From an uncultured Erysipelotrichaceae bacterium (GTDB lineage: Bacteria; Bacillota_I; Bacilli_A; Erysipelotrichales; Erysipelotrichaceae), in contig CADBND010000226.1 of assembly GCA_902795875.1 (NCBI GenBank), positions 1 to 7,539 on the forward strand: 7,539 nucleotides of DNA, given 5' to 3'. This document shows positions 1-6,323 of the stretch, piece by piece (the stretch's first letter is position 1; each line of letters begins with the position of its first letter). Position numbers and translations under genes: made by a program. The notes beneath the pieces were generated by a model, which was not told where the DNA came from, ran no database searches, and saw only the letters and a program-made list of their open reading frames with translations.

Positions 1-453
1 AGTCAGATCATCGACTGCCGTATAGGATTCGATACCGCAGATGTCCCAAAGGAAGCCGTAGTCAGCTGCCGTTTCAGGATTGGTCATCCTGTCCCAGGCA
101 TAGACGAAGTCGTTTGCCGTGACCGGATCATCATTGGACCATACAGCACCTTCACGAAGCTTGAACGTGTAGGTCAGACCATCATCGGAGACCGTCCAGG
201 ATTCCGCAGCATCCGGAACCGGAATGCCATCGGCATCCAGAGATACCAGGCCTGACATGCACATGGTCATTGCCGAGAAGGAAGTACCATCGGTTGCGAC
301 TGCCGTATCCATGGAGATCAGCGGCGTCGGAGCCTGCAATGTGACTGTCTTGCCTGCCGCATCAGCTGATGCATCTTCTGCCGGAGCATCACCGCCGCCG
401 GAGCAGCCTTCCAGAAGCAACAGAACCATCAATAGTGTTAACAATTTCTTCAT
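1..453 (-). CDS. OppA/DppA-type peptide-binding lipoprotein, N-terminal part (runs off left edge)
   Basis: This is the N-terminal 151 codons of an extracellular solute-binding protein of ABC transporter family 5 (SBP_bac_5). Such proteins are lipid-anchored outside the membrane and deliver oligopeptides to an Opp/Dpp permease. The start has Lys-Lys, then a Leu-rich core (residues 4-14), then a lipobox ending at Cys17. The lipobox reads L-E-G-C, and Glu two residues before the Cys is unusual. A Ser/Gly/Ala/Asp-rich linker (18-34) leads into the mature domain. The family block AESWTVSDDGLTYTF (83-97), then KLREGAVWSNDD (98-109) and TANDFVYAWDRMTNP (112-126), is diagnostic. The ATG at 453-451 follows AGGAGAA with a spacing of about 7 nt. 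The gene is divergent from the amidohydrolase and has its own promoter. The ligand cannot be read from this fragment. The family call is firm. Confidence 0.93.
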   Translation of the reverse strand, partial: MKKLLTLLMVLLLLEGCSGGGDAPAEDASADAAGKTVTLQAPTPLISMDTAVATDGTSFSAMTMCMSGLVSLDADGIPVPDAAESWTVSDDGLTYTFKLREGAVWSNDDPVTANDFVYAWDRMTNPETAADYGFLWDICGIESYTAVDDLT

Positions 454-479
454 AACAAAGTTCTCCTTGTAATAAACCC

Positions 480-508
480 ATGATAATTCAAATGAAAATA
501 GATGTCAA
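480..508 (-). promoter_or_regulatory. Sigma-A-type promoter of the peptide-binding protein gene
   Basis: On the minus strand there is a perfect -35 TTGACA (508-503), a 17-bp spacer and a -10 TATCAT (485-480), which matches TATAAT at five of six positions. Transcription would start near 473, giving a leader of about 20 nt before the ATG at 453. AT-rich DNA upstream of the -35 could act as an UP element. This is the strongest promoter by sequence in the window. Confidence 0.85.
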
Positions 509-513
509 CAAAA

Positions 514-549
514 ATGTAAATAAATATTCATAATATGTAAATATTTTCA
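514..549. repeat. Imperfect direct repeat in the divergent control region
   Basis: ATGTAAATA occurs at 514-522 and 535-543, exactly 21 bp apart, or about two helical turns. Each copy is followed by a similar A/T run ending in TTCA, so the similarity spans about 15-17 bp. The first copy starts 6 bp beyond the -35 of the leftward promoter. The second copy reaches the -35 region of the rightward promoter. It could be a paired regulator site or simply AT-rich UP-element DNA. The sequence alone does not decide. Confidence 0.4.
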
Positions 550-556
550 GAAATAG
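542..556. promoter_or_regulatory. CodY-box-like sequence
   Basis: The core ATTTTCAGAAA (543-553) matches positions 2-12 of the CodY consensus AATTTTCWGAAAATT without a break. The outer positions do not match, giving 11 of 15 overall. It overlaps the likely -35 region of the amidohydrolase promoter and lies upstream of the peptide-binding gene's promoter. CodY commonly represses peptide uptake genes in Bacillota, so the context fits. AT-rich DNA produces such matches by chance, and the host is not shown to have CodY. Confidence 0.3.
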
Positions 557-575
557 ATTTCATTTGATATATAAT
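546..575 (+). promoter_or_regulatory. Promoter of the amidohydrolase gene
   Basis: A perfect -10 TATAAT (570-575) lies upstream of the amidohydrolase. The best -35 is TTCAGA (546-551), four of six matches, with an 18-bp spacer. Transcription would start near 582, at the ribosome binding site AGGAG (582-586), so the leader would be only about 14 nt before the ATG at 596. The -35 overlaps the CodY-like core. The -10 is convincing and the -35 is weak. Confidence 0.55.
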
Positions 576-595
576 GGTATCAGGAGCGTAAAAAC

Positions 596-2185
596 ATGAA
601 AACTCTTTTCCATAATGCCAGGATCTATACCGGTGAAGGATTCGCAAAAGGATTTCTTGTGGAAGATGACAGATTCCTGGAAGTCTATGAAGATGCCTTG
701 CCTGAAGAAGGATTTGACGAAAAAGTAGATCTTAAGGGAAGATTCGTCTGTGCCGGATTCAATGATTCCCATATGCATCTTCTCAACTTCGGACAGTCTT
801 TGGTAATGGCGAAACTCAATGAACATACTTCTTCTTTGAAGGAGATGCTGGAATATGTGAAGGCATATATGTCCACAAGGGAGATCAAAGAGGGTACCTG
901 GATCAGAGGCAGAGGCTGGAATCAGGATTATTTCTCTGATGTTGACAGGATGCCGAACAAAAATGATCTAGATGGGATCGACAAGGATGTGCCGATCGTG
1001 CTGACAAGAGCATGCGGACACTGCTGCGTAGCCAACTCCAGGGCTTTGCAGATCGCTAATATAAATAAGGATACGAAAGCACCTTTGGGCGGAGCGATCG
1101 ATTTTGAAAACGGTCTCCTCTATGACAATGCCATTGAAATGCTCTCCTCTTATATCCCTTTGCCGGATAAGGAGGAACTCAAGGAGATGATCTATGAGGG
1201 ATGCAAGGCTCTCAATTCCTACGGGATCACTTCATCGCAGAGCGATGACTATTGTGTTTTCCGGGAGGTCCCGTTTGAGGTCGTGAATGCAGCCTTTGAG
1301 GAACTGAAGGAAGAGGGAAAGCTCACCGTAAGAGTAAACGAACAGTCCAATTTCACTGATCTGAAGGAATTCAGCCGTTTCGTTGAAGCGGGGAATGTGA
1401 CAGGAAAAGGGGATACATATTTCCGTATTGGCCCTCTGAAGATGTTGGGAGACGGATCTTTGGGAGGAAGGACCGCCCATCTGTCCAGGCCTTATGCCGA
1501 TGATGAAAATACATGCGGTTTCTCCTTATTCACCGACGAACAGTTCAATCAAATGATCTCTTATGCCAATCGGCATAATATGTCTGTTGCAGTACATGCG
1601 ATCGGTGATGCCTGCCTGGACAAGGTGCTGAATGCGATCGAGAATGCGCTGAGGGAATATCCCCGCGATGACCACAGACATGGCATCGTTCATTGTCAGA
1701 TTTCACGTAAAGATCAGCTTGAAAGGATGATCCGGCTAAAGACGCATATCTATGCTCAGTCCATATTCCTGGATTACGACAATCATATCGTGGAGGACAG
1801 AGTGGGGAAACAACTGGCTGCGACAAGCTATTCCTGGAAGACATTGAAGGATGACGGACTGATCGTATCCAATGGTTCGGATGCGCCGGTCGAACTGCCG
1901 GATGTCTTAAGGGGAATGGAATGTGCGATAACGCGGACTTCGATCGATGGGACAGGTCCTTATCTGAAAGATCAGGCTTTCTCAGTGAAGGAGGCGATCG
2001 ATTCCTTCACTTATTGCGGAGCTATCGCTTCTTTCGAAGAAGGATACAAGGGGCTCATTAAGAGCGGTTATCTGGCGGATTTCGCGGTTTTGGAAGAAGA
2101 TCCCTTCATAGCGGAGGAAAGCCATATCCATGAGATCGGTGTTGCTGCGACGTATCTGGCAGGAAAATGTGTGTATGAAAGATAA
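596..2185 (+). CDS. YtcJ/NfdA-type metal-dependent amidohydrolase
   Basis: This is a 529-residue cytoplasmic enzyme of the Amidohydro_3 group (YtcJ, N-substituted formamide deformylase), which hydrolyses C-N bonds using metal ions in a TIM barrel. An N-terminal beta-sandwich segment (1-54) leads into the metal motif GFNDSHMHL, with His59 and His61. Later landmarks are ACGHCCVANSRAL (139-151), GPLKMLGDGSLGG with the family lysine at 282 (279-291), VHAIGD with His334, IVHCQ with His366, and GSDAPVE with the metal Asp429. GYLADFAVLEEDPF (491-504) is the usual C-terminal strand motif. Length is normal, there is no signal peptide, and all expected metal residues are present. The ATG follows AGGAG by 9 nt. 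The gene stands alone, divergent from a peptide-binding lipoprotein, so an amide or peptide-derived substrate is plausible but only inferred. Enzymes of this group act on many amides, so no substrate is assigned. Confidence 0.92.
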   Translation: MKTLFHNARIYTGEGFAKGFLVEDDRFLEVYEDALPEEGFDEKVDLKGRFVCAGFNDSHMHLLNFGQSLVMAKLNEHTSSLKEMLEYVKAYMSTREIKEGTWIRGRGWNQDYFSDVDRMPNKNDLDGIDKDVPIVLTRACGHCCVANSRALQIANINKDTKAPLGGAIDFENGLLYDNAIEMLSSYIPLPDKEELKEMIYEGCKALNSYGITSSQSDDYCVFREVPFEVVNAAFEELKEEGKLTVRVNEQSNFTDLKEFSRFVEAGNVTGKGDTYFRIGPLKMLGDGSLGGRTAHLSRPYADDENTCGFSLFTDEQFNQMISYANRHNMSVAVHAIGDACLDKVLNAIENALREYPRDDHRHGIVHCQISRKDQLERMIRLKTHIYAQSIFLDYDNHIVEDRVGKQLAATSYSWKTLKDDGLIVSNGSDAPVELPDVLRGMECAITRTSIDGTGPYLKDQAFSVKEAIDSFTYCGAIASFEEGYKGLIKSGYLADFAVLEEDPFIAEESHIHEIGVAATYLAGKCVYER

Positions 2186-2210
2186 GGAAGGTCCATCCTT
2201 CCTTTTTATA
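2184..2210 (+). terminator. Rho-independent terminator after the amidohydrolase
   Basis: An 8-bp stem AAGGAAGG/CCTTCCTT (2184-2191 with 2197-2204) encloses a 5-nt loop and runs into five Ts (2203-2207) and a further AT-rich stretch. The stem begins inside the TAA stop codon, so termination is coupled tightly to the gene end. Confidence 0.85.
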
Positions 2211-2229
2211 TATAGGGATAGTTGATTTT

Positions 2230-2238
2230 TGATAGAAT
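2230..2238 (+). promoter_or_regulatory. Possible extended -10 promoter of the zinc-ribbon unit
   Basis: TGATAGAAT fits the extended -10 pattern TGnTAnnnT, with the hexamer TAGAAT at 2233-2238. No good -35 lies 16-18 bp upstream, where the preceding terminator tail sits. Transcription from here would give a leader of about 53 nt. A promoter is needed somewhere in 2211-2297 because a strong terminator precedes this unit, and this is the best candidate. Confidence 0.4.
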
Positions 2239-2297
2239 AAAGGTGGAGAGAAGATCTATCAATAATCAGACTTTGAAAGTAGGAAAGGAGGGAGGAA

Positions 2298-3914
2298 ATG
2301 AAATGTCCCGACTGTAACGGTACTTTGTATTACGATATTCCCAAAAAAGTACTGAAGTGCCGACATTGCGGCAACACCTATGATGTTGCGGAATACGACC
2401 GGAACAATTCCGCGGAAGAGACGATCATCGAGGGCGGACGGCTTTTTACCTGCAAAAACTGCGGCGCACAGTTGATCTGCGCGGATGATGAGGCGGTCAC
2501 ATATTGCAGTTACTGCGGTTCGGAAGCGATACTGGAATCTCAGATGAGCGGTATAAAGCGTCCCAAATATATCATTCCCTTTTCCATCAGTAAGGATCGA
2601 TGCAAGGAGATCTACGAAAAGAGACTGAAGGGAACTTTTTATATCCCTAAGGAGTTCAAGGATCCGGAATTCATAGACCGTTTCCGTCCTTTCTATATCC
2701 CTTACTGGATATATAAGATCACCTTCCGGGATGATCCGATCGATTTGAAAGCCCATAAAAGCTATACGATGAACGGTTACGATTACTATGAGGAGTATGA
2801 GATAACGGCAAAGATGGCTGATAACGATATGGTAGGTCTGCCTTATGATGCCTCGCGCAATTTCGACGATTCGATCGCCGAGAAGATCGCACCGTTCTCG
2901 AAGAAGGGACTGGTCAGGTATTCACAAGGCTATCTGGCGGGCATGTATGCCGATGCACCGAATGTCGACTCTCGTACCTATGAGGAAGAAGTCCTGAACA
3001 AGGCGACCGATCAGGCAGTCAGCGAGATGAAACTCGATCTGCGCATGGATAACATTTCCCTGCCACGAAGAAAGCAGAAACTTCAGGAGTTTCTGGGAAC
3101 GACCTACAAGGGAGAAGACACGATCTATCTGCCGGTATGGTTTCTGACCTGGCGCAAGGGCGATCGGGTCGCTTATGCGGTAGTAAACGGTCAGACCGGC
3201 AAGATCCATATCGATCTGCCTGCGGATCTCAACGTTTTTTCCGGGTATACGGCTTTGGTGGCTGGAGCACTGTTCGTTCTTCTGACATTATTTGTATCCG
3301 TGACGTCCCGTTTCGTCATCTGGTTCGCGGCACTTCTTGTCTACCTGCTGGGGATCCGTTATCACAACGAGCTGAAACAGATCCGGGACAGGGAGAATCA
3401 TGTTTTCGACAAGGGATATCTGCTCAACGATGAAAAGGAACTGCCAATGTCGGAGAAGAAACGCTCCCGTTTACGTAAAGCTGCAGAAAGAAAAAAGATG
3501 CCGTTTTCCGTTATGACCCTTGCATTGTTCATGTTCGTATTCTTTTTCTTCACGGTCTTTCTGATTTCCGGCGAACTGTACGATCTTCTGGTATCCCAGA
3601 CAGGTGCCATCGCGATGACATTTATCGTCCTGTTTCTGGAAGTGATCCGTTTCATCAAACAGGTCGCGGTAGTTCGCTATCTCAGAAACAAGAGATCGTT
3701 CTTCATCTGCCTGCTTGCGCTGGCTTCAGTGATCTACGCCTTCATGGTGGCAGTCGGGGAGCCGGTACAGGACTGGTGGTATTATCTGGGAGCTTTGATC
3801 TGTCTGTTTGCAGCCATGGCCATGAGTGTCGATCTGATCCTTCGTTACAACGAGACTTCGACAAGGCCTCTGCCTTCCTTCTACGTCAGAAAGGGAGGTG
3901 ATGACCGTGCGTAG
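2298..3914 (+). CDS. Double zinc-ribbon polytopic membrane protein (YdjG-like)
   Basis: The 538-residue protein opens with two TFIIB-like zinc ribbons: Cys3/Cys6 with Cys21/Cys24, and Cys52/Cys55 with Cys70/Cys73. A soluble region (about 85-305) includes RFRPFYIPYWIYK (128-140) and the strand motif LPVWFLTWRKGDRVAYAVVN (278-297) followed by GQTGKI. About six hydrophobic segments follow: 313-334, 337-353, 403-424, 435-454, 467-486 and 493-514. A very basic stretch (about 354-401) separates the second and third. The layout matches Bacillus YdjG, a zinc-ribbon membrane protein that works with YdjH and YdjI in the PspA envelope-stress response. Such proteins are sometimes mislabelled as helicases or replication proteins, but no helicase motifs are present. 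The ATG follows a strong AGGAGGG site. The TPM gene overlaps its 3' end, so the two are translationally linked. The molecular function is unknown. Confidence 0.88.
   Translation: MKCPDCNGTLYYDIPKKVLKCRHCGNTYDVAEYDRNNSAEETIIEGGRLFTCKNCGAQLICADDEAVTYCSYCGSEAILESQMSGIKRPKYIIPFSISKDRCKEIYEKRLKGTFYIPKEFKDPEFIDRFRPFYIPYWIYKITFRDDPIDLKAHKSYTMNGYDYYEEYEITAKMADNDMVGLPYDASRNFDDSIAEKIAPFSKKGLVRYSQGYLAGMYADAPNVDSRTYEEEVLNKATDQAVSEMKLDLRMDNISLPRRKQKLQEFLGTTYKGEDTIYLPVWFLTWRKGDRVAYAVVNGQTGKIHIDLPADLNVFSGYTALVAGALFVLLTLFVSVTSRFVIWFAALLVYLLGIRYHNELKQIRDRENHVFDKGYLLNDEKELPMSEKKRSRLRKAAERKKMPFSVMTLALFMFVFFFFTVFLISGELYDLLVSQTGAIAMTFIVLFLEVIRFIKQVAVVRYLRNKRSFFICLLALASVIYAFMVAVGEPVQDWWYYLGALICLFAAMAMSVDLILRYNETSTRPLPSFYVRKGGDDRA
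3893..3909 (+). promoter_or_regulatory. Ribosome binding site that decides the TPM gene start
   Basis: GGGAGGTGAT (3893-3902) pairs well with the 3' end of 16S rRNA. It contains both the GTG at 3898 and the start of the ATG at 3901, so neither can be at normal spacing from it. The next in-frame start, GTG at 3907-3909, lies 8 nt after GGAGG and is the best placed. The site is inside the 3' end of the zinc-ribbon gene. Confidence 0.65.
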
Positions 3915-4677
3915 ATGTTTCAGGATATTCGCACTGCTGTCCCTGATCTGCCTGTGTCTTTCAGGAAATATTTCCCATGTATATGCGGATGGGAATTATA
4001 CAGTCGTCATCGACGATCAAGAAGATCTTCTCAGTGAAAGAGAAGAACAGATGCTGAAGATAAAGATGGAAGAGGTCGCCAAATACGGAAACGTGGCATT
4101 TGTGACAGTTTCACAATATGGGGATACGAGTTCCTACGCCAAACAACTTTACCGTTCTCTTTTCGGCAAGAGCAGCGGTTTCCTTTTCCTGATCGACATG
4201 GGAAGAAGGAACATCTGGATCTTCTCTGATGGAGCGATCTATCGGGTGATTGACCGGGCTTATGCCAACACGATCACCGATAATATCTATCGCTATGCTT
4301 CAAGAGGCGAGTATTATGATTGCGCCTATCACGCCTACGACCAGGCATTGACATTGCTTAAGGGAGGAAGGATCGCCCAGCCGATGAAGTACATCTCGAA
4401 CTTCCTTATCTCCTGTGTCGTAGCATTGTTAGGAAACTTCCTGTTCCTGTCCATGAACAGAACAGAAGCATTCGAATCCCGTGCCGACGTCAAGCCGCTG
4501 TTGACGGAAGGCCCGGTCAGCTTCTCCGTCCTTTCCAAGAAGAGGACGAAAAAGAAAGTCACCCGTCATTATGAATCTTCCGGCGGTGGCGGTCATTCCG
4601 GCGGTGGCGGTGGTTTTTCCGGCGGCGGTGGCGGCGGAGGAGGTTCTTCCGGCGGTGGCGGCGGACACAGCTTTTAA
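3907..4677 (+). CDS. TPM-domain membrane protein with glycine-rich tail (YdjH-like)
   Basis: From the GTG at 3907 the protein has 256 residues. The alternatives at 3898 and 3901 sit inside the ribosome binding site. Residues 1-27 form a signal peptide with a Leu/Cys-rich core and a likely cut after Ala27. The TPM domain (about 31-152) begins YTVVIDDQEDLLSEREEQML and continues through GNVAFVTV, SSGFLFLID, NIWIFSDGAIYRVID and TITDNIY. A single transmembrane segment follows (about 163-183), then a linker with a basic patch KKRTKKK (211-217). The tail from about residue 225 is almost all Gly with Ser, His and Phe, ending GGGGGHSF. TPM domains are known from envelope and photosystem-repair proteins, and Bacillus YdjH has this layout and the same zinc-ribbon neighbour. 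The domain would face outside, with the Gly-rich tail inside. The 8-nt overlap with the upstream gene implies coupled translation. The biochemical role is uncertain. Confidence 0.88.
   Translation: MRRCFRIFALLSLICLCLSGNISHVYADGNYTVVIDDQEDLLSEREEQMLKIKMEEVAKYGNVAFVTVSQYGDTSSYAKQLYRSLFGKSSGFLFLIDMGRRNIWIFSDGAIYRVIDRAYANTITDNIYRYASRGEYYDCAYHAYDQALTLLKGGRIAQPMKYISNFLISCVVALLGNFLFLSMNRTEAFESRADVKPLLTEGPVSFSVLSKKRTKKKVTRHYESSGGGGHSGGGGGFSGGGGGGGGSSGGGGGHSF
4579..4661 (+). repeat. Short GC-rich repeats coding the glycine tail
   Basis: The 14-mer TCCGGCGGTGGCGG occurs at 4579-4592, 4597-4610 and 4648-4661, with a variant at 4618-4631. Together they code the Ser-Gly runs of the TPM protein tail. The tract is far more GC-rich than its surroundings and close enough to tandem to allow slippage or recombination. 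It is in frame and intact here. Confidence 0.75.
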
Positions 4678-4708
4678 ATGAAATATCGATAAAAATGGAG
4701 GTAAAAAA

Positions 4709-5083
4709 ATGGAAATGAGATTTTATCGTTGCAAGCGCTGCGGTCAGATGGTCGCGGCAGTGAAGAAGACCGGTTGCCCGATAGTATGCTGCGGGGAGCC
4801 GATGGAAGAGGTCATACCGGGTACTTCCGATGGTGCTGTTGAGAAGCATGTTCCGGTATATGAGGTGAAAGACGGAAAGGTCTTCGTAAAGGTCGGTTCC
4901 GTAGAACATCCGATGTCCGAGGAACATTACATCGAATGGATCGCCTTGCAGACAAAGAGTGGAAATCAGCGTAAGGCTTTGAAGCCCGGTGATCCTCCCT
5001 GTGCGCAGTTTGCTTTATTGGAAGGGGATGAGGTCGAGGCAGTCTACGCCTATTGCAACCTGCATTCTCTTTTCAAGGGATAG
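4709..5083 (+). CDS. dfx: Two-iron desulfoferrodoxin (superoxide reductase)
   Basis: This 124-residue cytoplasmic enzyme reduces superoxide to hydrogen peroxide without making oxygen, the usual route in anaerobes. The N-terminal desulforedoxin domain has all four rubredoxin-like iron ligands: Cys8, Cys11, Cys27 and Cys28. The catalytic domain has His47, His67, His73, Cys116 and His119, the His4-Cys square-pyramidal iron site, plus the Glu45-Lys46 pair that guides superoxide. These line up closely with Desulfovibrio/Desulfoarculus desulfoferrodoxin, and the length is normal for a two-centre enzyme. Two extra cysteines (Cys23, Cys98) are not ligands. The ATG follows TGGAGGT by about 7 nt. The 31-nt gap after the TPM gene holds no terminator, so co-transcription with the zinc-ribbon/TPM pair is likely. 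Reduction would come from a rubredoxin-type donor encoded elsewhere. Confidence 0.95.
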   Translation: MEMRFYRCKRCGQMVAAVKKTGCPIVCCGEPMEEVIPGTSDGAVEKHVPVYEVKDGKVFVKVGSVEHPMSEEHYIEWIALQTKSGNQRKALKPGDPPCAQFALLEGDEVEAVYAYCNLHSLFKG

Positions 5084-5109
5084 AAATTCTCAAAAAGCGA
5101 ATCAAAAGG

Positions 5110-5145
5110 ATGCCCTGTCAGTGAACAGGGCATTATAATATTTGA
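5110..5145 (+). terminator. Hairpin terminator after desulfoferrodoxin, overlapping a TATAAT
   Basis: A 9-bp stem ATGCCCTGT/ACAGGGCAT (5110-5118 with 5125-5133) has a 6-nt loop. The tail ATAATATTT is T-poor for a terminator, so efficiency is doubtful and read-through into the CDF gene is possible. The stem is strong and sits where a unit should end. Confidence 0.6.
5134..5139 (+). promoter_or_regulatory. Possible -10 element of the CDF gene
   Basis: A perfect TATAAT lies directly after the hairpin, 19 nt before the GTG start at 5159. No recognisable -35 exists, because the hairpin occupies that position. Transcription would start near 5146, at the ribosome binding site. It could be a real promoter or just the AT-rich tail of the terminator. 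Confidence 0.3.
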
Positions 5146-5158
5146 GAGGGAGTTTCTT

Positions 5159-6292
5159 GTGGATCTGATATATAAGGTTTTTAAATTTGATAAAAACAGC
5201 AGAGAAGGTGTCGTTTCGGCAACTTCGGTATTGAGCGTTATCGTCAATCTTTCCGTTGCGCTGATGAAGGTCGTAGTCGGTCTTCTGGCCTCTTCGATCG
5301 CCATCGTTTCGGAAGGCGTCAACAATGCCACGGATGCGCTGTCTTCCATTCTGACATTGGCAGGGACTAAGCTTGCGGCCAAGGAACCAGATAAGAAACA
5401 TCCTTTCGGATATGGAAGGATCGAATATCTCACCAACATCGTGATCTCTTCGTTCATCCTGTTTGGTGGTTTCGAGATGCTGACATCGTCGATCCGACTG
5501 ATCTTTGCGCCGGAGAAACTGTCCATCTCTTATGTTTCTCTGGCAGTCGTTGCTGTTTCGGCAGTCATAAAGTATGCCTTGGGCATCTATACGATCAAAA
5601 CCGGTAAACGGGTCGGTTCGCCTTCCCTGGAGGCAGTCGGTGTCGATTGCCGTAACGATTCTTTCGTTTCCCTGGTCACGATCATTTCTTCGCTGATCTT
5701 CCTTCTGACTTCCTTTTCGATCGATGCGTTTGCGGGTGTCTTTACTTCTTCGCTGATCATAAAGGCGGGTGTCGATATCCTGAAGGATACGGTGTCTGAA
5801 CTGCTCGGACAGCCTGCCGATGAGGAACTTGTGCGGAAGCTATATAAAGAGATACGGGATGCGGATGGCGTCATCAATGCGGTGGATATGATCCTTCATA
5901 ACTACGGACCGGATTCCTATACCGGTTCCTGCAATGTGGAACTCGATCACAGCAGGAGCGTGGCGGATGTATACAGTGTCTTAAGACCTTTGCAGATCAG
6001 ATTGTATGAAAAGTATCATGTCGGCATGGTGTTCGGTATCTATGCAGTGGATACAGGTTCTAAGGAATCAAAGAAACTGCGGCAGGAGATCGCATCTTTC
6101 GTTCAGAAGAGAGAACATATCAAGAGTTATCATGCGATCTATTCCGATCCTCAGAGTGATCGTATCTATTGTGACCTGGTGTTGGACTATGAGGCAGATC
6201 GGATGAAGATCCTGGATGAGTTTACTGCTTATATAAAGGAACTGTATCCTGATAAAGAGGTACAGGTCAATATCGATCGGGATTTTGTATAG
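5159..6292 (+). CDS. CDF-family cation exporter, probably Mn2+, with duplicated C-terminal domain
   Basis: The 377-residue protein is a cation diffusion facilitator, a membrane antiporter that exports divalent metal in exchange for protons. Six hydrophobic segments occupy about 20-212. The second-helix motif SEGVNNATDALSS places Asn55 and Asp59 at the metal site. The fifth-helix motif GVDCRNDSFVS places Asp163 and Asp167. This N-D-D-D set resembles Mn2+ exporters such as pneumococcal MntE rather than His-containing Zn2+ exporters. HPFGYGRIEY (81-90) is the usual family loop. The cytoplasmic dimerisation domain covers about 215-297. A further 80 residues (about 300-377) appear to be a second copy of the same fold. 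The GTG start is preceded by GAGAGGGAG at about 7 nt, and no ATG fits better. CorA follows after 31 nt, so the two are probably one transcript. The family is certain; Mn specificity is inference. Confidence 0.93.
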   Translation: MDLIYKVFKFDKNSREGVVSATSVLSVIVNLSVALMKVVVGLLASSIAIVSEGVNNATDALSSILTLAGTKLAAKEPDKKHPFGYGRIEYLTNIVISSFILFGGFEMLTSSIRLIFAPEKLSISYVSLAVVAVSAVIKYALGIYTIKTGKRVGSPSLEAVGVDCRNDSFVSLVTIISSLIFLLTSFSIDAFAGVFTSSLIIKAGVDILKDTVSELLGQPADEELVRKLYKEIRDADGVINAVDMILHNYGPDSYTGSCNVELDHSRSVADVYSVLRPLQIRLYEKYHVGMVFGIYAVDTGSKESKKLRQEIASFVQKREHIKSYHAIYSDPQSDRIYCDLVLDYEADRMKILDEFTAYIKELYPDKEVQVNIDRDFV

Positions 6293-6323
6293 ATGATGTA
6301 CAGATCAAGAAGGAGATAAGTCT

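Noticed and set aside
224..472. 82-codon plus-strand open frame over the left gene
   Set aside because: It is the antisense of the lipoprotein N-terminus, which has a signal peptide, an OppA block, a ribosome binding site and a promoter.
2239..2297. Structured leader or riboswitch before the zinc-ribbon gene
   Set aside because: No convincing stem was found apart from the preceding terminator. The sequence is mostly purine-rich DNA leading to the ribosome binding site.
2259..2756. 165-codon minus-strand open frame
   Set aside because: It lies opposite the zinc ribbons and following region of the plus-strand gene, whose Cys pairs and ribosome binding site are clear. The antisense protein shows no recognisable domain.
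4429..4927. Long minus-strand open frames across the TPM tail and desulfoferrodoxin start
   Set aside because: They are antisense readings of the GC-rich glycine repeats and of a gene with complete iron-ligand evidence. Their proteins are low-complexity Arg/His or Ala/Thr runs with no family resemblance.
5084..5158. Possible manganese riboswitch ahead of the CDF exporter
   Set aside because: The 75-nt gap holds only one simple hairpin. It is too short for the yybP-ykoY riboswitch, and I see none of its paired internal loops.
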